Below, piece by piece: positions 34,070-45,340 of a DNA stretch of 64,000 nucleotides; the first letter of the stretch is position 1; each line of letters opens with the position of its first letter. A model generated the notes under the pieces. That model did not search any database and was not told the origin of the DNA. It saw only the letters and a program-made list of their open reading frames with translations. Location: NCBI GenBank assembly GCA_034440615.1, contig JAOTOM010002645.1:1-64000 (forward strand), read 5' to 3'. The DNA is from Ashinkailepas kermadecensis. Its lineage: Eukaryota > Arthropoda > Thecostraca > Neolepadidae. The position numbers and the translations under genes were made by a program.

Positions 34070-34990
34070 AGCAGGATGTGGCTTATGCTTAATGTGGTGT
34101 TCGCAGTGTCACAGTGAGGAGTTGAGGCGTATATTGGTCATCCTCTAGTTGAGGAATATTGGTCATCCTCGAGTTGAGGCTGTGTTAGTTTAGTGTAACC
34201 AGTCACATGTCTTGTGAGGATGACTTCCTTTTGTCGGTGATATTGACTTGATGTGTTCCATGTGCCTATCATTGGTTTGATGTGGCGGGTGTAATTTGAT
34301 TTGTGTTATGCAGAGTTGTGTTGTGTCCATGTGTTCTGGTGATGCTGACGTATGTGGTGCTGTAGGAGTGCTTTACAATCGTCTACCGAATATTCCACAC
34401 CAGGGTAAGTGTTCAATGCTACGGCTTGCTTTGCGAGCCGATCTGCTTCTTCGTTACCTGGGATGTAGGCGTGGCTCGGTATCAAGAGGAAGGAACAGTT
34501 GTTGTTTATGTTATGGACCATGATTTGTTGGATTATGTCAATGACAGGATGTGAGCAGTCGTGGGCATTGCTAAATGACTGAAGGACGGTCCAAATTCCA
34601 GCTCCTTCCACATCGCCTTGAAGCATATCGATTTAAAAAGGAATATAGGAATAATAGTGGGCTAAAAATATTGGCTTTAGGAAAGTGTCATGGTAAAGGT
34701 AACATGGTGCGTGTTGACCATTCTGTAATTTTCCAGTCCCGCAGACGGTGGACGATGAGCCACCGAGACGAGACACCGTTATAGATGAACCACAGGTATG
34801 GGGCGAAACCAGATGGACACAGTGGGTGGGTGGATTCTATCTCCACTCGTTGTCTTTTTTTAGACAATGCAGGATGTGTCTCGCGTGGCTTAGTAACGCT
34901 GGAAAGTTTGGCACAGATCAAGAGATATTAGCACATTCACCCAGTGCAACAGTTATCAGAGCAGACGGAGCAGGGTTGGAGCATCCCAGC
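34070..34990 (-). mobile_element. Jockey/I-like LINE, RNase H to C-terminal fragment
   Basis: The minus-strand frame 34626-34306 contains FLLIPSHAYIPGNEEADRLA, the conserved C-terminal RNase H motif (normally SHxGIxGNExAD, with the last histidine/aspartate region intact). Downstream, a shifted frame gives IGTWNTSSQYHRQKEVILT and RHVTGYTKLT, then a degenerate C/H-rich tail ending NTTLSISHILLYC. Upstream residues to about 34990 are less clear. Stops and shifts show decay. Confidence 0.72.
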
Positions 34991-35430
34991 TAAGTGGCAC
35001 GGCGCACCGTGCCGCTCAGCTGATGCCGCGCTGAAAGACATCCGACCGGGCCAGAGGGCCGGCACACCGCACACGGTGACACACTATTTGTATATGTATT
35101 TGCGATATGTAACAAACCGATTCCATAAAACAGATTAATATTTGGTTTGTGTCAGAATACAGTCCGATACATTTCACAAACATGAGCCAAAATGAAAGAC
35201 AGCAAAACAACAGTATACAGGGAAAAACCGAACACGTGAAGTCAATTTATAAGACGTTGTTCAGCATCGCGACGAACTCGCCCCGTGTCCGAGAAGCGGA
35301 AGTGGCCGGCGGCAGTAGGTTCCAGGCCGAGGCTGCCCGGAAGGAGAAGGCTCTACGTGACATGCTGAGGCGGAAAGGCGGTGGCTCCAGTGCCCCAGCC
35401 ACCGTCGCACGAGTGGAGCGCCACTATAAC
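34991..35430 (+). other. Unidentified open frame between repeat units
   Basis: A plus-strand frame with Met at 35149 or 35182 encodes a polar, lysine/arginine/glutamine-rich segment including EHVKSIYKTLFSIA and AARKEKALRDMLRRKGGG. Codon usage is more gene-like than in the neighbourhood. It runs into the minisatellite, so it would end by splicing or be truncated. No family recognised; speculative. Confidence 0.25.
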
Positions 35431-35703
35431 TATAGTTGTCGCCAGGCGCGTCAGAGTTTCAAGTGTCACAAAGGTTGGCACACCGCACATGGTGACACAC
35501 CATAACTATAGTTGTCGTCAGGTGCGTCAGGTTTCAAGTGTCATAATGGTTGGCACATCGCACACGGTGACACACTATAACTATAGTTGTCGCCAGGCGC
35601 GCCACAGGTTCAAGTGTCACTAAGGTTGGCACACCGCACACGGTGACACACCATACTTATAGTTGTGTCAGGCACGCTAGGGTTTCAAGTGTCACAACGG
35701 TTG
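35431..35703 (+). repeat. ~78-bp minisatellite, about 3.5 units
   Basis: Units start with 'ataactatagttgtcgccag' and contain 'gtttcaagtgtcac' and 'ggttggcacaccgcac' followed by 'ggtgacaca'. A detached piece of the unit (ggcacaccgcacacggtg) is at 35061-35079, before the open frame. Confidence 0.9.
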
Positions 35704-36504
35704 CCGTTTTGTGAAATTTATTGGTCGAGCTCAAGCAGGACTTGAAGTGCTGCATAATATTCAAAAGTCGATTATACCTAGCCATGTCATGGGCCTAAAA
35801 AATTAGCCCGCGCCGTCTCTCCGGTCAGATCCACACGGGGGAGTAGTCATAATAGACTAACTAAGTCTAACTAGTTATTCTTCCACACCGAGCGTTGCAC
35901 GAACACAAACTGGGTATCATCGGAAAGCCCTCGACGAATAGGGTCGGAAATGGGTCTTATCTGTTACCCTTGCACAATTTGAACATTAAAACGTCGGCTT
36001 TTCATAAAAATTGACTTTTCCCAAATATTATGCATCTGCATATTATGATAGTAGGTCGTGCAATGCAACCTTGAAGCTATTTAGGTCATAGCAACTCCAA
36101 ATAAACCATAAAATAGCAGTGCCTACATTGCTGTTGAATTGCAATGTGGGCTTAGGCCACATTGCACGCCTTATCGTACCTGACCTCAGGCCACTTGACG
36201 GAGGCCAAACCAATTCGACCTGATTCTTCTGCATGCATGGCGACGCTATGCCGTTAAAAAGTGATGTTAGAAGAGCGTGCATATTACATAAATATACAAA
36301 TCTGCCTAAAAATCGAACCGAGATATATATTTTGGAGACACTGACCAATTGTACTCTCGTAGTAGAAGTTTCATTTAAATATCTCTTGATGTGTATGAAT
36401 TTTCGATCCTCAATCATGTTTGGTGGTGGTCCTTTTTGATCTGAGCTAGATCAATGGCCTTACATGACCTGAGGTTGAAATTTTCATTTCAAACGCAAAA
36501 ATGA
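35704..36504. other. No recognisable gene
   Basis: A minus-strand frame (36043-36417) has no motif. Confidence 0.45.
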
Positions 36505-36702
36505 TCAATTTATTTATTTATTTATTTCACGATACATGCCCTCCAAGTATAGTGGCTGTTATGGACAGTCTGGGTATAACTCACAGATATTCACAAAGAA
36601 ATGATAGATTTGTGGTCAATAGTGGGAGCAGATGCGCAACAAACATTCATAGACCAGCATAATACAATACCCATCTCACTATCTGCACTACACACACCGT
36701 GC
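36505..36702 (-). mobile_element. 3' UTR and tail of LINE copy B
   Basis: The reverse complement of this block matches 33866-34060 of copy A: 'gcacggtgtgtgtagtgcag', 'ctcccactattgaccac', 'gcatgtatcgtg' and an (AAATA)n tail. Confidence 0.92.
36693..36702. repeat. Target-site duplication of LINE C, left
   Basis: CACACCGTGC here is identical to 39593-39602. Confidence 0.88.
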
Positions 36703-37418
36703 TTTTTTTCTTTTTTTTCCTAAATCTTTAGCGGAGGCAAAGTGCCATCTGCTAGAGATTGCTATGTTAAAGAAGGAATTACGTTAATCCGGCTTATGTG
36801 ACATCCGGTTATATCAATTAGTCAAGAAAGGAGAGACGCCGTCAAACAAGAAACATGGCGTAGAGGGACGATACACGCATGGCATACACGTACATGTTCA
36901 GACATACATACATACAGACACTCATGACAATGGAAGGACATTTGGAGGGTGGACAGCTTCACAGCCTACGGAGAGGCTCCACTGCCCACCTGCAACCTGG
37001 ATGGCGAAGCGGAGGCCTGTCACCCAGAGCGAGTCGTGGGATTCAGGCCCGACCTTGTATGTGTAGGTGTATGTTTCAAGTTAAAGCTTGAAAACCCCTA
37101 AAAAGGGGAAAACCAAGCTGCATGGAAAACCCGTAGGTAAAAAACCAAGCGCAATTTAAAAGGAAATCCGTCCGTATTAGCCAAATTGGATCGGATCCTG
37201 TCTACCTAGTGTGAGATAACCTATATGTATGTGTTTTGCGACGACGGAGAGGAAGAGATGTGGAGCGGAGTCATACAGCCAGTACGGAGTGTGGCGCGTG
37301 TCTTATAACTTGTATCAGGCTAGCTTGGAAAAGGAAAATGCGACGGAGGCTTTATATCAGTTCGGAGAGTTTGGTGTCCTGTAGGAAGCGGAAGAGTAAC
37401 TCAAGTAGTTCCGGGTGG

Positions 37419-38170
37419 TCATTCCCGAGGAGAGCTCGAAGCGAAAGTTGTGAGTGGATCTTGGCGACATACTGCATGATATAGCGACGGTGAAGAAATT
37501 TGGGGAAGTTGTTCTAATACGTCGTTGATCATAATAAGGAAGAGGGTTGGAGATAGGACGCTGCCTTGCGGGACGCCTTGGTCAAGAGTGTGGGGCCGGG
37601 AATGAATGTTGCCGCAGCGGACGACGAAGGAGCGATTTTCTAGAAAGTTGGTGATAGAGGTGGCCATTCTGCCCTTGATACCAATGCGGTGTAATTTAAT
37701 TCGAAGGGCAGAACTATGTACTTTGTTAAACGCGGATGTTAGGCCTAAAAAGGGCGATGGTTTCGGATTTTTTTCCCGAAACCACGCTGGATTGAGTGCA
37801 CAATTTCGATCAGGTTGTCAGTGGTGCTTCGCCTTGGTCGGAAGCCGCTCTGGAAGGGGGATATAATTTTGTTGTTTTCGAGATAGACTCTGATTCGTCC
37901 ATTGAACATGCGCTCCAAAATTTTGCAAGCACAACTAGTGAGAGAGATAGGACGATAGCTAGAGGGGAGATGTCGAGGTTTAGAAGGCTTAGGTATAGGA
38001 ATAATGATACTAGTAGACCAAGAAGGTGGAAAAGTGCCGTCAGTCCATAGTTGATTTAGCGCCGAGAGGAGGTTATCTTTACCCGAGTCAGAGAGATTTT
38101 GAAAGAAGAGATATGTCAGGTGATCAGGTCCAGGTGCCCTACTGGCTACCTTGGAGAGGGATAATTTCAA
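37419..38170 (-). pseudogene. Reverse transcriptase fragments of LINE C
   Basis: The frame 38170-37745 encodes the RT N-terminal part: ASRAPGPDHLTYLF, FPPSWSTSIIIPIPKPSK, SYRPISLTSCACKILERM, FQSGFRPRRSTTDNL. After a shift, 37667-37419 encodes FLENRSFVVRCGN and QGVPQGSVLSPTLFLIMIND. The motif A aspartate segment between them and the FADD segment after it are not readable: the sequence jumps into YHAVCRQD, pointing to internal deletion. A related C-terminal segment (HPELLELLFRFL) follows in another frame. Inactive. Confidence 0.85.
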
Positions 38171-38732
38171 TTCATAGGGGGTAAAGGGTGCGTTGTAGGG
38201 TTCGGTGTTGTCTGAGTCGAAGTGGCAAGTAGCAAGGGTGTCGCGAAGGAATATGGTGGTGTGCGGTGAGTATTGAGTGTTGGAAGATATGTCAGAGTAA
38301 TAGGTGGCGAAGTGTTCCGCGACGGCTGTGGGCTCGACTATGCGCTGCTGGTTAATCGTCAGTTGTGGGAATGCGCGGTGTGGGATCTGCCATTCGAAAA
38401 GGACCGAAGTTGGGTCCAGATTTGGGAGATGGGGGTGTAACGGTTGAAGGTGTTCGAGTAGAGTTGCCAGCTGTGTTTCTTGGCCGAAAGGATAGTTTGC
38501 TGATAACGTAGTTTTGCCTCGCGGGCTTCTACCAAGTTTTAGAAGGTGAGGTTTTTCCGAAATTTGCGCTCAGCCCGCCGCCGTGAGGCGACGGCTCGCT
38601 TGCACTCGTCGTTCCACCACGGCACGGATTTACGGTCGGGTGGGCGACGAGTTTTGGGTACGTGCTTTTCTGCCGCGAGTAGTATGGTATTGAGCAGTGC
38701 CGAAATTGGGGGTGAGATTGAGGTTTCAATTA
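38171..38732 (-). pseudogene. Linker between endonuclease and RT of LINE C
   Basis: A short minus-strand frame (38736-38539) contains LLAAEKHVPKTRRPPDRK, then VPWWNDECKRAVASRRRAER. This is the W-W-(N/D)-x-E-C motif usually found between endonuclease and RT in Jockey/I/R1-type LINEs. The remainder is broken by shifts. Confidence 0.75.
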
Positions 38733-39467
38733 TCAATTTCCTGGGAGAAAGATGGCTATTTCGCTTTGCGAATGTTCCAGTTGGGCATTAAAAAAACGGT
38801 CTCTAGACTGGGCTGAGCGTTCGAGGGTGATGTAGATTGGGAAGTGATCACTAAACAAGGGGTCGGGTTGAACGTGCCAGGAGAAAAGGGGAGAGATAGA
38901 AGCCGAGGCTAGGGAGAGATCAATGGCAGACGGGCGGTACGGGGCGTTGTCTGTGTTGTGTGTGGGTGTTTGGTCGTTTAAAAAGACCATGTTGTGGGTG
39001 TTGAGGAGTGTTTCAATATGGTGTCCGCGCTGGGATGTGGTGTGACAACCCCATGCCTGGTGGTGAGCGTTGAGATCGCCCAGCACCAGACAGGGGTGTG
39101 GGAGAAGTCCAAAGAGAGTGGTTACAGAGGATAGAGATAGTGTATGCGTAGGAGGAAGATAGAGGGAAAGTACAATAAGTTCTAGTTGTGCAATTTGAAC
39201 GGATACTGCAATAAAATTTAGGTCATTGGGAATTGAGATAGGGCGATGAAGAAGGGTGTTTGAGACGAATAAGGCTACCCCGCCGCCGCGGGATGTAGAG
39301 TTTCTGTTTTGGGAATAAAGAGTATAGCCGAAGATGTTAAAATTATTCGGATCATTGTCGCGCCATCTAGTCTCCTGAACGGCGGCAATGAATGGTTTAT
39401 TTCTGATGATATATTCCTTGAATTCTGCCCAATGGGATATGAGGGACCTCGTATTCCATTGGAGCAA
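38733..39467 (-). pseudogene. Endonuclease (EEP family) domain of LINE C, open
   Basis: The 244-residue frame starts at MLQWNTRSLISHWAEFKEYI and covers most of the exonuclease-endonuclease-phosphatase fold that nicks target DNA. Visible active-site motifs are IAAVQETRW (glutamate), a GGGVALFV strand, SLYLPP, LVLGDLNAHHQAWG (aspartate and asparagine), YRPSAIDLSLAS and FSDHFPIYI (aspartate-histidine pair). All key residues are present, so the domain itself looks intact although the element as a whole is broken. Confidence 0.88.
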
Positions 39468-39592
39468 GAATTCAGTGGTGGGTGTCTGAATTAGTGATGT
39501 GTTGTGTGGTGATCACGCCCTCGCAGGCGTGTGTATGGCTGGAAGGCAAGGTGGAATCGTCTGTTTCGTATGAAACTGACGAACCAGGTGAG

Positions 39593-39602
39593 CACACCGT
39601 GC
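39593..39602. repeat. Target-site duplication of LINE C, right
   Basis: CACACCGTGC, identical to 36693-36702. Beyond it the sequence continues as LINE B ('ttgcaacacaagc'). Confidence 0.88.
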
Positions 39603-40358
39603 TTGCAACACAAGCTATAAACGAGTAGTTTATAGAAGTGATAGGAAAGCGATGGCCTAGAGGTGAGTTCATAGTGTACACAAATCCATTTTGTAAGTTT
39701 GTTTTTGTGCGACTAGTTGTTGTTGCTCGTGGAGATAAGCTAGTGCATGTTTCTTGAAGTTAGACAGTCTCGATGTTTTTGTTTCAGTAGGGAGTTTGTT
39801 ATAGTGGAAGACAGACGAGTAGAGAAATCTCCTGCGGCCCGCCTCTCTGTGCATGGCTGGGAGGTGCAGGTGGTCGTCTGTACGCGTATGACGGCTCCGC
39901 AGGGTAGAGTTTGCAGTGATTTGACCGGCAATGTGCGTTGGCTCACCCGTCAGAATGATCTTGTAGAGCAAAGTAAGGCTGTGAAATAGATGCAGATCAG
40001 CTGCGGTGAGGAGACCCAACTCGTTATGGGCATCAGAAATATGATCAAATTTCCGTAGACCTAACACGACTCTAGTGGCGAAGTTAATGATCTTGTCTAG
40101 TCTGTGGATGTTTGCTGCCGACCCGTTCCCGTAAACAGATATGCAGTAGCGGATATTGGATATAGCTAGGCAATTGACTATAGAGAAGAGGGTACTGGTT
40201 GGCAGATGGTGACGCAGATGGTTCAGGGCCAGAAGGAATCCAGTGCACTTGCGAACCACAACAGCTACATGGGAATCCCACGACATGTGGGGATCAAATG
40301 TCACCCCAAGGTTCCTACACGAAGGACTCTCATCTATCACGGCGTCCCTAAAGCACAC
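39603..40358 (-). pseudogene. C-terminal part of LINE copy B ORF2
   Basis: The frame includes CRNLGVTFDPHMSWDSHVAV, then HHLPTSTLFSIVN, ISVYGNGSAANIHRLDKII (the segment deleted in copy A), LRKFDHISDAHNELGLL and HYNKLPTETKTSRLSNFKKH. It ends with QKQTYKMDLCTL and a stop near 39669. It overlaps the upstream frame by a shift around 40350. Confidence 0.88.
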
Positions 40359-41827
40359 TCGTATCGGGGTAATATTGTGAAGATTTTGACGCGATCCGAA
40401 CGTGAGAAGCTGAGTTTGGTGGGGTTTACCTTCAAACCGTTATCCAGGAAGTAGTCGTAAAGTTGGTTCAGCCATGTCTCCATCTGATTTATCAGATTTG
40501 GGAGATCAGATTTGCGACCGGAGATGAGGACCTGGGGGTCGTCTGCGAACTGAGTGACGTGTGCTACCGGGACGTGCAACCTGAGGTCGTTCGAAAAGAT
40601 GCAATAGAGGAGTGGACCTAGTGATGAGCCTTGACAAACACCTATGTTGTTCGGGAGAAAGGAGGAGAAATGCCTGTTTCCGCGTTGATCTGAGATGCTA
40701 ACAGCCTGCGTGTGACCTCCAAGATAAGCCATAAACCAGTCAGTATCGATTCCATGGAGTTCTAGTTCAGTGAGCAGTTTGGTGTGATCTATTACGTCGA
40801 AGCATTTACTGAGGTCCAGAATGCAAAGGAGAGCTACTTCCGAACGGTCCATTGCTGCTAGTATTTTGTCCGTGACTGAGATGAGAGCGGTTTCCGTAGA
40901 GTGGCGTGGTCTGAAGCCGTGCTGAGTTTGGGCCAGTAGGTGGTTTGAGTTCAGATAGTGATAGAGTTGCTTCTGCACTACCCTCTCTGTGATTTTGGCG
41001 ATAACCGGAACCAATGAGATGGACCTAAAATTAGAGGGATCCGAAGGATCTCCTGATTTGTGAATGGGAGTTACTATTGACTGTTTCCAAATGGAGGGGA
41101 TATCAGCTGTAGTCAGGCATGTGTTTATAATGTTGAACAGCATTTCTCCGATAAAAAAGAACAGAAATTTGATAACCTTAATGCAGATCCCGTCGGTTCC
41201 GCAAGCACTTGTGCTCCTCATGTCCATGACAATTTTGGTTAGCTGTTCGAGGGATATGGGTGATACTTTATAGGAGCTGGTAGAGACGCGCGATAGCCGG
41301 CAACTGGGAGGTGTGTGTTCAGGCATGTTTGCCTGGCGTTTGACCTCTGCTGATACCTTAGGTCCGACACTAACAAAGTATTGATTTAGCTGCACAGGTA
41401 GGACCGCAGGTTGAACTCTATGCGAGTCTTTTTTGGTGTCGATAATGGGCTTAATAGCACGCCACGCAGCTGATGGGCCTTTCTGAGCTATCTTTCTGCT
41501 AATCTCGCCCCTACAGTCAGCTCTAATAGCTGAGCGAACTTGTCTGTTAAGTACTCTGTATGTGCTTCTATCTTGCAAGTGCAAAGCTACATTTCGCCGG
41601 TGTATGAGCTGTTTGGTAGCTTCGCTGACATGTGGTGCTGTTGGGTTCCGAATTTTGATGTTTCTGAGTGGCAGGTGCTCGTCAAGAATAGGTGTCAGCA
41701 ATTTCAGCAGGGTGTCCCATTTGTCAGTTACTGAGATGCGCCCAGTGACCTGGACCCAGTCGATCTCACCAAGGTCAAGGGTCAGTTCCGAGGTATCCAC
41801 TCGTCCGTAAGAACGTGACTTTATCAC
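40337..41827 (-). pseudogene. Reverse transcriptase of LINE copy B
   Basis: The 496-residue frame begins in the linker (KSRSYGRVDTSELTLDLGEI, then WDTLLKLLTPILDEHLPLRN). The RT contains SACGTDGICIKVIK, IPSIWKQSIVTPIHKSGD, FRSISLVPVIAKIT, GFRPRHSTETAL, LDLSKCFDVIDHTKLL, GVCQGSSLGPLLYC and FADDPQVLIS. The catalytic aspartates remain. R-P-I-S has become R-S-I-S, and the frame shifts after NGLKVNPTK. It is close to, but not identical with, copy A, so the two are separate insertions. Confidence 0.9.
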
Positions 41828-42284
41828 GGTGTTAACTGAGGCAGGCCTGTTTACTTTAATGGAACATATGATAAATTTGTGAGGACTAGTGGCAGAAACG
41901 CACTCTGGTTCTGCCGACAGAGATGGGCGAGTTTGTTATGATGACATTCAATAAAGAGCCTGTGGCGAATGTAGGGCGCTGCACTGTCACGGTAAATGAA
42001 TAGTTGCTTATGAACTCAAGCAGGTGTGCTTTGCTGGGGTTATTAGCCGTGTCGAGAAGGTTGCAATTTAGAATACCTGCGAGGTAGAAAGTGCCGGTAA
42101 AGTTCAGTGTCGCCAATTGAACCTGTCTTTCGAGCTCAGCGAAGTCATCATTTAAGGCAGGAAGAGTGGTACGAGGAGGTCGATAGATTGCCGCTAGAAT
42201 GAAATACTTTCCGCTTTTCCCTTTGACTTTGGCCCAGAGTGATTCTAGCTTGGAGCTCGAGTTCGGAGGCGTATAAATTTTCAA
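41828..42284 (-). pseudogene. Endonuclease remnant of LINE copy B
   Basis: The frame from 42284 shows KIYTPPNSSSKLESLWAKVK, AAIYRPPRTTLP and FYLAGILNCNLLD. The family motif is GDLNCN, so the catalytic aspartate is replaced (GILN). After a shift, the 41885-41828 stretch reads SPHKFIICSIKVNRPAS, where the family has SDHKF, so the aspartate partner of the catalytic histidine is also lost. The N-terminal half of the domain is missing. Inactive. Confidence 0.8.
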
Positions 42285-42392
42285 AACGGTTAGTCAATGA
42301 AAAGGTACTAAGCGTTTTGCGGCACTGTGCGCCGCCATTTCTCAGCTATCACAGAAAAAAAACTTTAGGCGACGTAAAACGACCCCCAAGGG
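42285..42392. other. Junction between LINE B and element P
   Basis: About 100 bp without recognisable content. Confidence 0.5.
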
Positions 42393-43365
42393 TTAACATG
42401 CACCCTGGACGACCTCTGAAAATTACGCGCACAGGAAGGGGGTGGGGGCGGATTCCACCACCCCTCAAGATCGCGGCTCTTATGATAGCTAGAGTAACGA
42501 AAGTTTCAAGTTAGATGGATGTGGTGGTGAACTCTATTGTGTGCAAATGTCATGATCTTTGGTCAATATCTTCAAGGTCAAATGAGGTCACAGATGTCAT
42601 ATTTGGCTTCTTTTACGTGGCTTGGCTTCACATGGTTATGGATCGCTGGGATTATGATTAAATGCTCCAAAATGGGCATCAATGATGTTTTGGAAATAAC
42701 CCATGACGCAATACAGATAATACATCCGGCATTCGACCTCAGGTCACCTATATATCAGCATTTTATCGGGTCAGTTAACGGTTCCAGTTACCGGAACCGG
42801 AACGCCCGCCGGACCGGCGGGCGGCCGGTGCAATCGGCTTCACCAAGAAAAGGCTGAAGTACATGAATGAAGCATGGAAACGCTTAGGTTCACAATGACA
42901 AAAACAGAAGTTTTCGGCAGGAAGTAACATGCAAAATGGCATGAATCGCATAACTGTCATTTGCGTTTATGACAACCTTCCAGTTGAACAAGTTTGGTTC
43001 CATTGACCTGCTATGAACTTGACCTGAGTTAACCTCGGTGACCTAGCATGATCTTGAAACAATATTGCATAACAATATACATCAAACAAGTCGCTAGTAT
43101 TGCCATGAACACTTCCCTTTTGCCGATATACGGGAAGCGCATCAGCGCCGATTTTTGTTGTCTGACGCTACGAAGTGTTTTGACTTTGACGGCCTCTAAC
43201 TCGAAAAAAAATTTGGCCGATTTTCGTTTCTCTTATTTTAAGCGACATGCCGGACATTTCTAAGTAGGCAAAAAAGGGCGCATATCGATCGGTAAACTCT
43301 AGAGATATTTACGCAAAGTCGGAGGGGTGGGTGGATTTCGCCTCCCTCTCCAGTGCGCGTGTTAA
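42393..43365. mobile_element. piggyBac-like non-autonomous element P, copy 2
   Basis: TTAA at 42393-42396 and 43362-43365 bound a 973-bp unit that matches copy 1 (30608-31537) throughout and in the same orientation. The right end (CCAGTGCGCGTG before TTAA) matches the consensus inverted end better than copy 1. TCAAGGTCAAATGAGGTCA and ACCTCAGGTCACC are conserved between copies; the phased TGACCT series is only partly kept. Confidence 0.8.
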
Positions 43366-44274
43366 TTTGTGTACAAATGACCTATTGATATCGTTTGGCG
43401 CTGTATGATCAATGCAGTCCCTAGGCCATAAGTCACTGATTCAAGAGCAGAAAAAGAGAATCAATGCCCAAGAAATGTAACTAACTTTCAGAGCACGCCA
43501 TTAGTGCGACATTTTATAAATGATCATACAACAAATTTACAGGAGAGATCATTACAGCTGCATAGCAAGTGCGTAATATAACACCATTGATACAAGTTTA
43601 ACTTTCAGACCTCATACGACCGAATCACTTCAAGCCCCACTGGCATATCTGTGGGATTCTCAGCAACGAGACAATGGTTATCGCACGATCTCATGACAGT
43701 GATTGTAAACGCGTACGCCTCGTTCCAAATAAGCATGTACGACAGCAGCAGCTTGTGATGTACGATAGCAGCAGCTTGTGATGTACGACAGCAGCAACGA
43801 CACCTCCGGGGCCGGATGCTGCATACAAATGATGACATCTCGGCCAGTGCTAGATAAAATGTGTCCATTTAGTGCTACCATCAACATGTTAAAATGACCT
43901 AAGCTGTTCTATATGGGCGCAGTGTGCTATGCCTTTCCGTGGTTATCTTACACACGTCTGATAAGGAAAACTTTTTTAGTGTTGTATAGCTTAATACTCA
44001 ATGGTAAAAGGGCGGGTATTCGTCAAAAGTTACAGATGTGTAACCGCCCCAAAGGTATCTTTGGAGAATAACTTCTAAAGAAGCATGTGCCGCAGAGTGG
44101 CCGAGGGTTGGCGTATAGCTCGTGAGGCATCCTTTCCATGCCTTCTTGCGATTTTCCCAAAGGCTATAGCTGGTCACGGAGCTGTGGTCTAATGAATGTG
44201 GTAGCCTCCGGCCACTTTAGGACAAAATATCTGCTTTTCGAGGTTTTGGCCACTTTGTAGCATTGAGGGAACAA
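43366..44274. other. No recognisable gene; one 22-bp tandem repeat
   Basis: Short frames only. At 43734-43798 about three units of 'gtacgacagcagcagcttgt' lie in tandem. Confidence 0.5.
43734..43798 (+). repeat. 22-bp tandem repeat, three units
   Basis: Units of ~22 bp, 'tgtacga(c/t)agcagcag', repeated with one or two changes. Confidence 0.8.
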
Positions 44275-44700
44275 CGTTTGTATTTTATGGGACCTGTTCG
44301 CGATTTTTGGGAAGCCCGGGTGTGATTGTCGGGCCTCAGTGCGAATTTCCTGGGCCCGCTGTGTTTATTTTTAGTCCTCGACGCGAATTGTTTGGGGCTT
44401 CGAAGTGAACTTTAGGGTCCCAGCGCGATTCGTGGTGCCCTTAGTGCGATTATCGGGCCCAGGCGCGAGCTTTCGGGGCCCTGCTTATTCATTTGGGGCC
44501 TCGACTCGACTTTTCGGGGCTTCGACGGAAATCTTGGGGGTCCCTGCGGGATTTTTAGGCCCCCGACACGAGCTCTTGGGGCCCGGCTGTACTTAGCTAG
44601 GGCGCCGACGGGCATTTCGGGACCACAGGGAGATTATTGGGGGCCCGGCGCTTTCTGAACCCCGGCGCGATTCTTGGGGGTCCACCTCCTCTCTCGGGAC
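44275..44700. repeat. Degenerate GGGCCC array Z, copy 1
   Basis: Imperfect units of about 25-28 bp with the theme 'cgcgattttcggggccc'. The longer array at 47040-48160 has the same theme. Open frames across it are not conserved. Confidence 0.65.
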
Positions 44701-45340
44701 GGATGGAAAATGTCACTGGTCCCCAGCGAGAAAAGAAGATTAAATTTCGGCGCGCGAATCGCACCGAAATGGGGTTCCTTCGGCACGAATGGCTATTGCC
44801 CCTAGTTTCCTCTGGTTGTGCTACTGCTTTGCCAATGAGAAATTAAGGAGTATAACTTAAAAAAGTACAGACGAGATTGCGGGGCGAAGGATAAATGATT
44901 AGTCACCTAATTTTCCTGATGCATTTAATGCCGCACTGCTTACTACCGCATAGCCGCTCGAAATGTCTATAAAACTTGATAAATAGCTCTGATATAGCGA
45001 ACAATTAATTCCCAAGGCATTGCCAACGTTAATCCAATTCCACACGTGGCGTATCTGCTGTGAGTCTGTGACACCCCGGCATATGCGACAGGGAAGTCGC
45101 CACCGCGAAGCGCGAATCTGGACCATACGCCGGTCGACAGCCGGCTGGTCGACACGGCGGCGGTGGCACGGGCGACGGATGGTGACTGTCGGCGACCATA
45201 TCGGCTGTACTAGCAGTGCACTTGGCTCTGCCCCAACCTATCGCTGGCTTTATCGGAAGTCAGCGAACGGCAACAGCTGTTCCTGTCTTCAGACATTAAA
45301 TTGAAAGACTGAAATTAAGACATTAAAACTGTAGCCAGAG
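44701..45340. other. No recognisable gene
   Basis: Short frames on both strands around 44899-45304, part of it GC-rich (45050-45250). I see no domain. It could contain a diverged exon but I cannot support one. Confidence 0.4.

Larger units (their letters stand above)
36703..39592 (-). mobile_element. Jockey/I-like LINE C, nested in LINE B
   Basis: A 2.89-kb insertion with an A-rich 3' tail (plus strand tttttttctttttttt at 36703-36718). It contains the end of ORF1 (ITTQHITNSDTHH-type frame near 39472-39590), an endonuclease, RT segments and a C-terminal segment (HPELLELLFRFL), in that order on the minus strand. A 10-bp target duplication flanks it. The RT has lost part of its core, so this copy cannot move on its own. 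Confidence 0.9.
36505..42284 (-). mobile_element. CR1/L2-like LINE, copy B, interrupted by LINE C
   Basis: This copy runs from the endonuclease remnant (42284) through RT and C-terminus (41827-39603). It is interrupted by LINE C at 36703-39592 and resumes with its own 3' UTR and (AAATA)n tail at 36505-36702. Copy A has the uninterrupted junction gcaagcacggtgtgtgtag, which proves the nesting. It is longer than copy A because part of the endonuclease survives. Confidence 0.9.
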
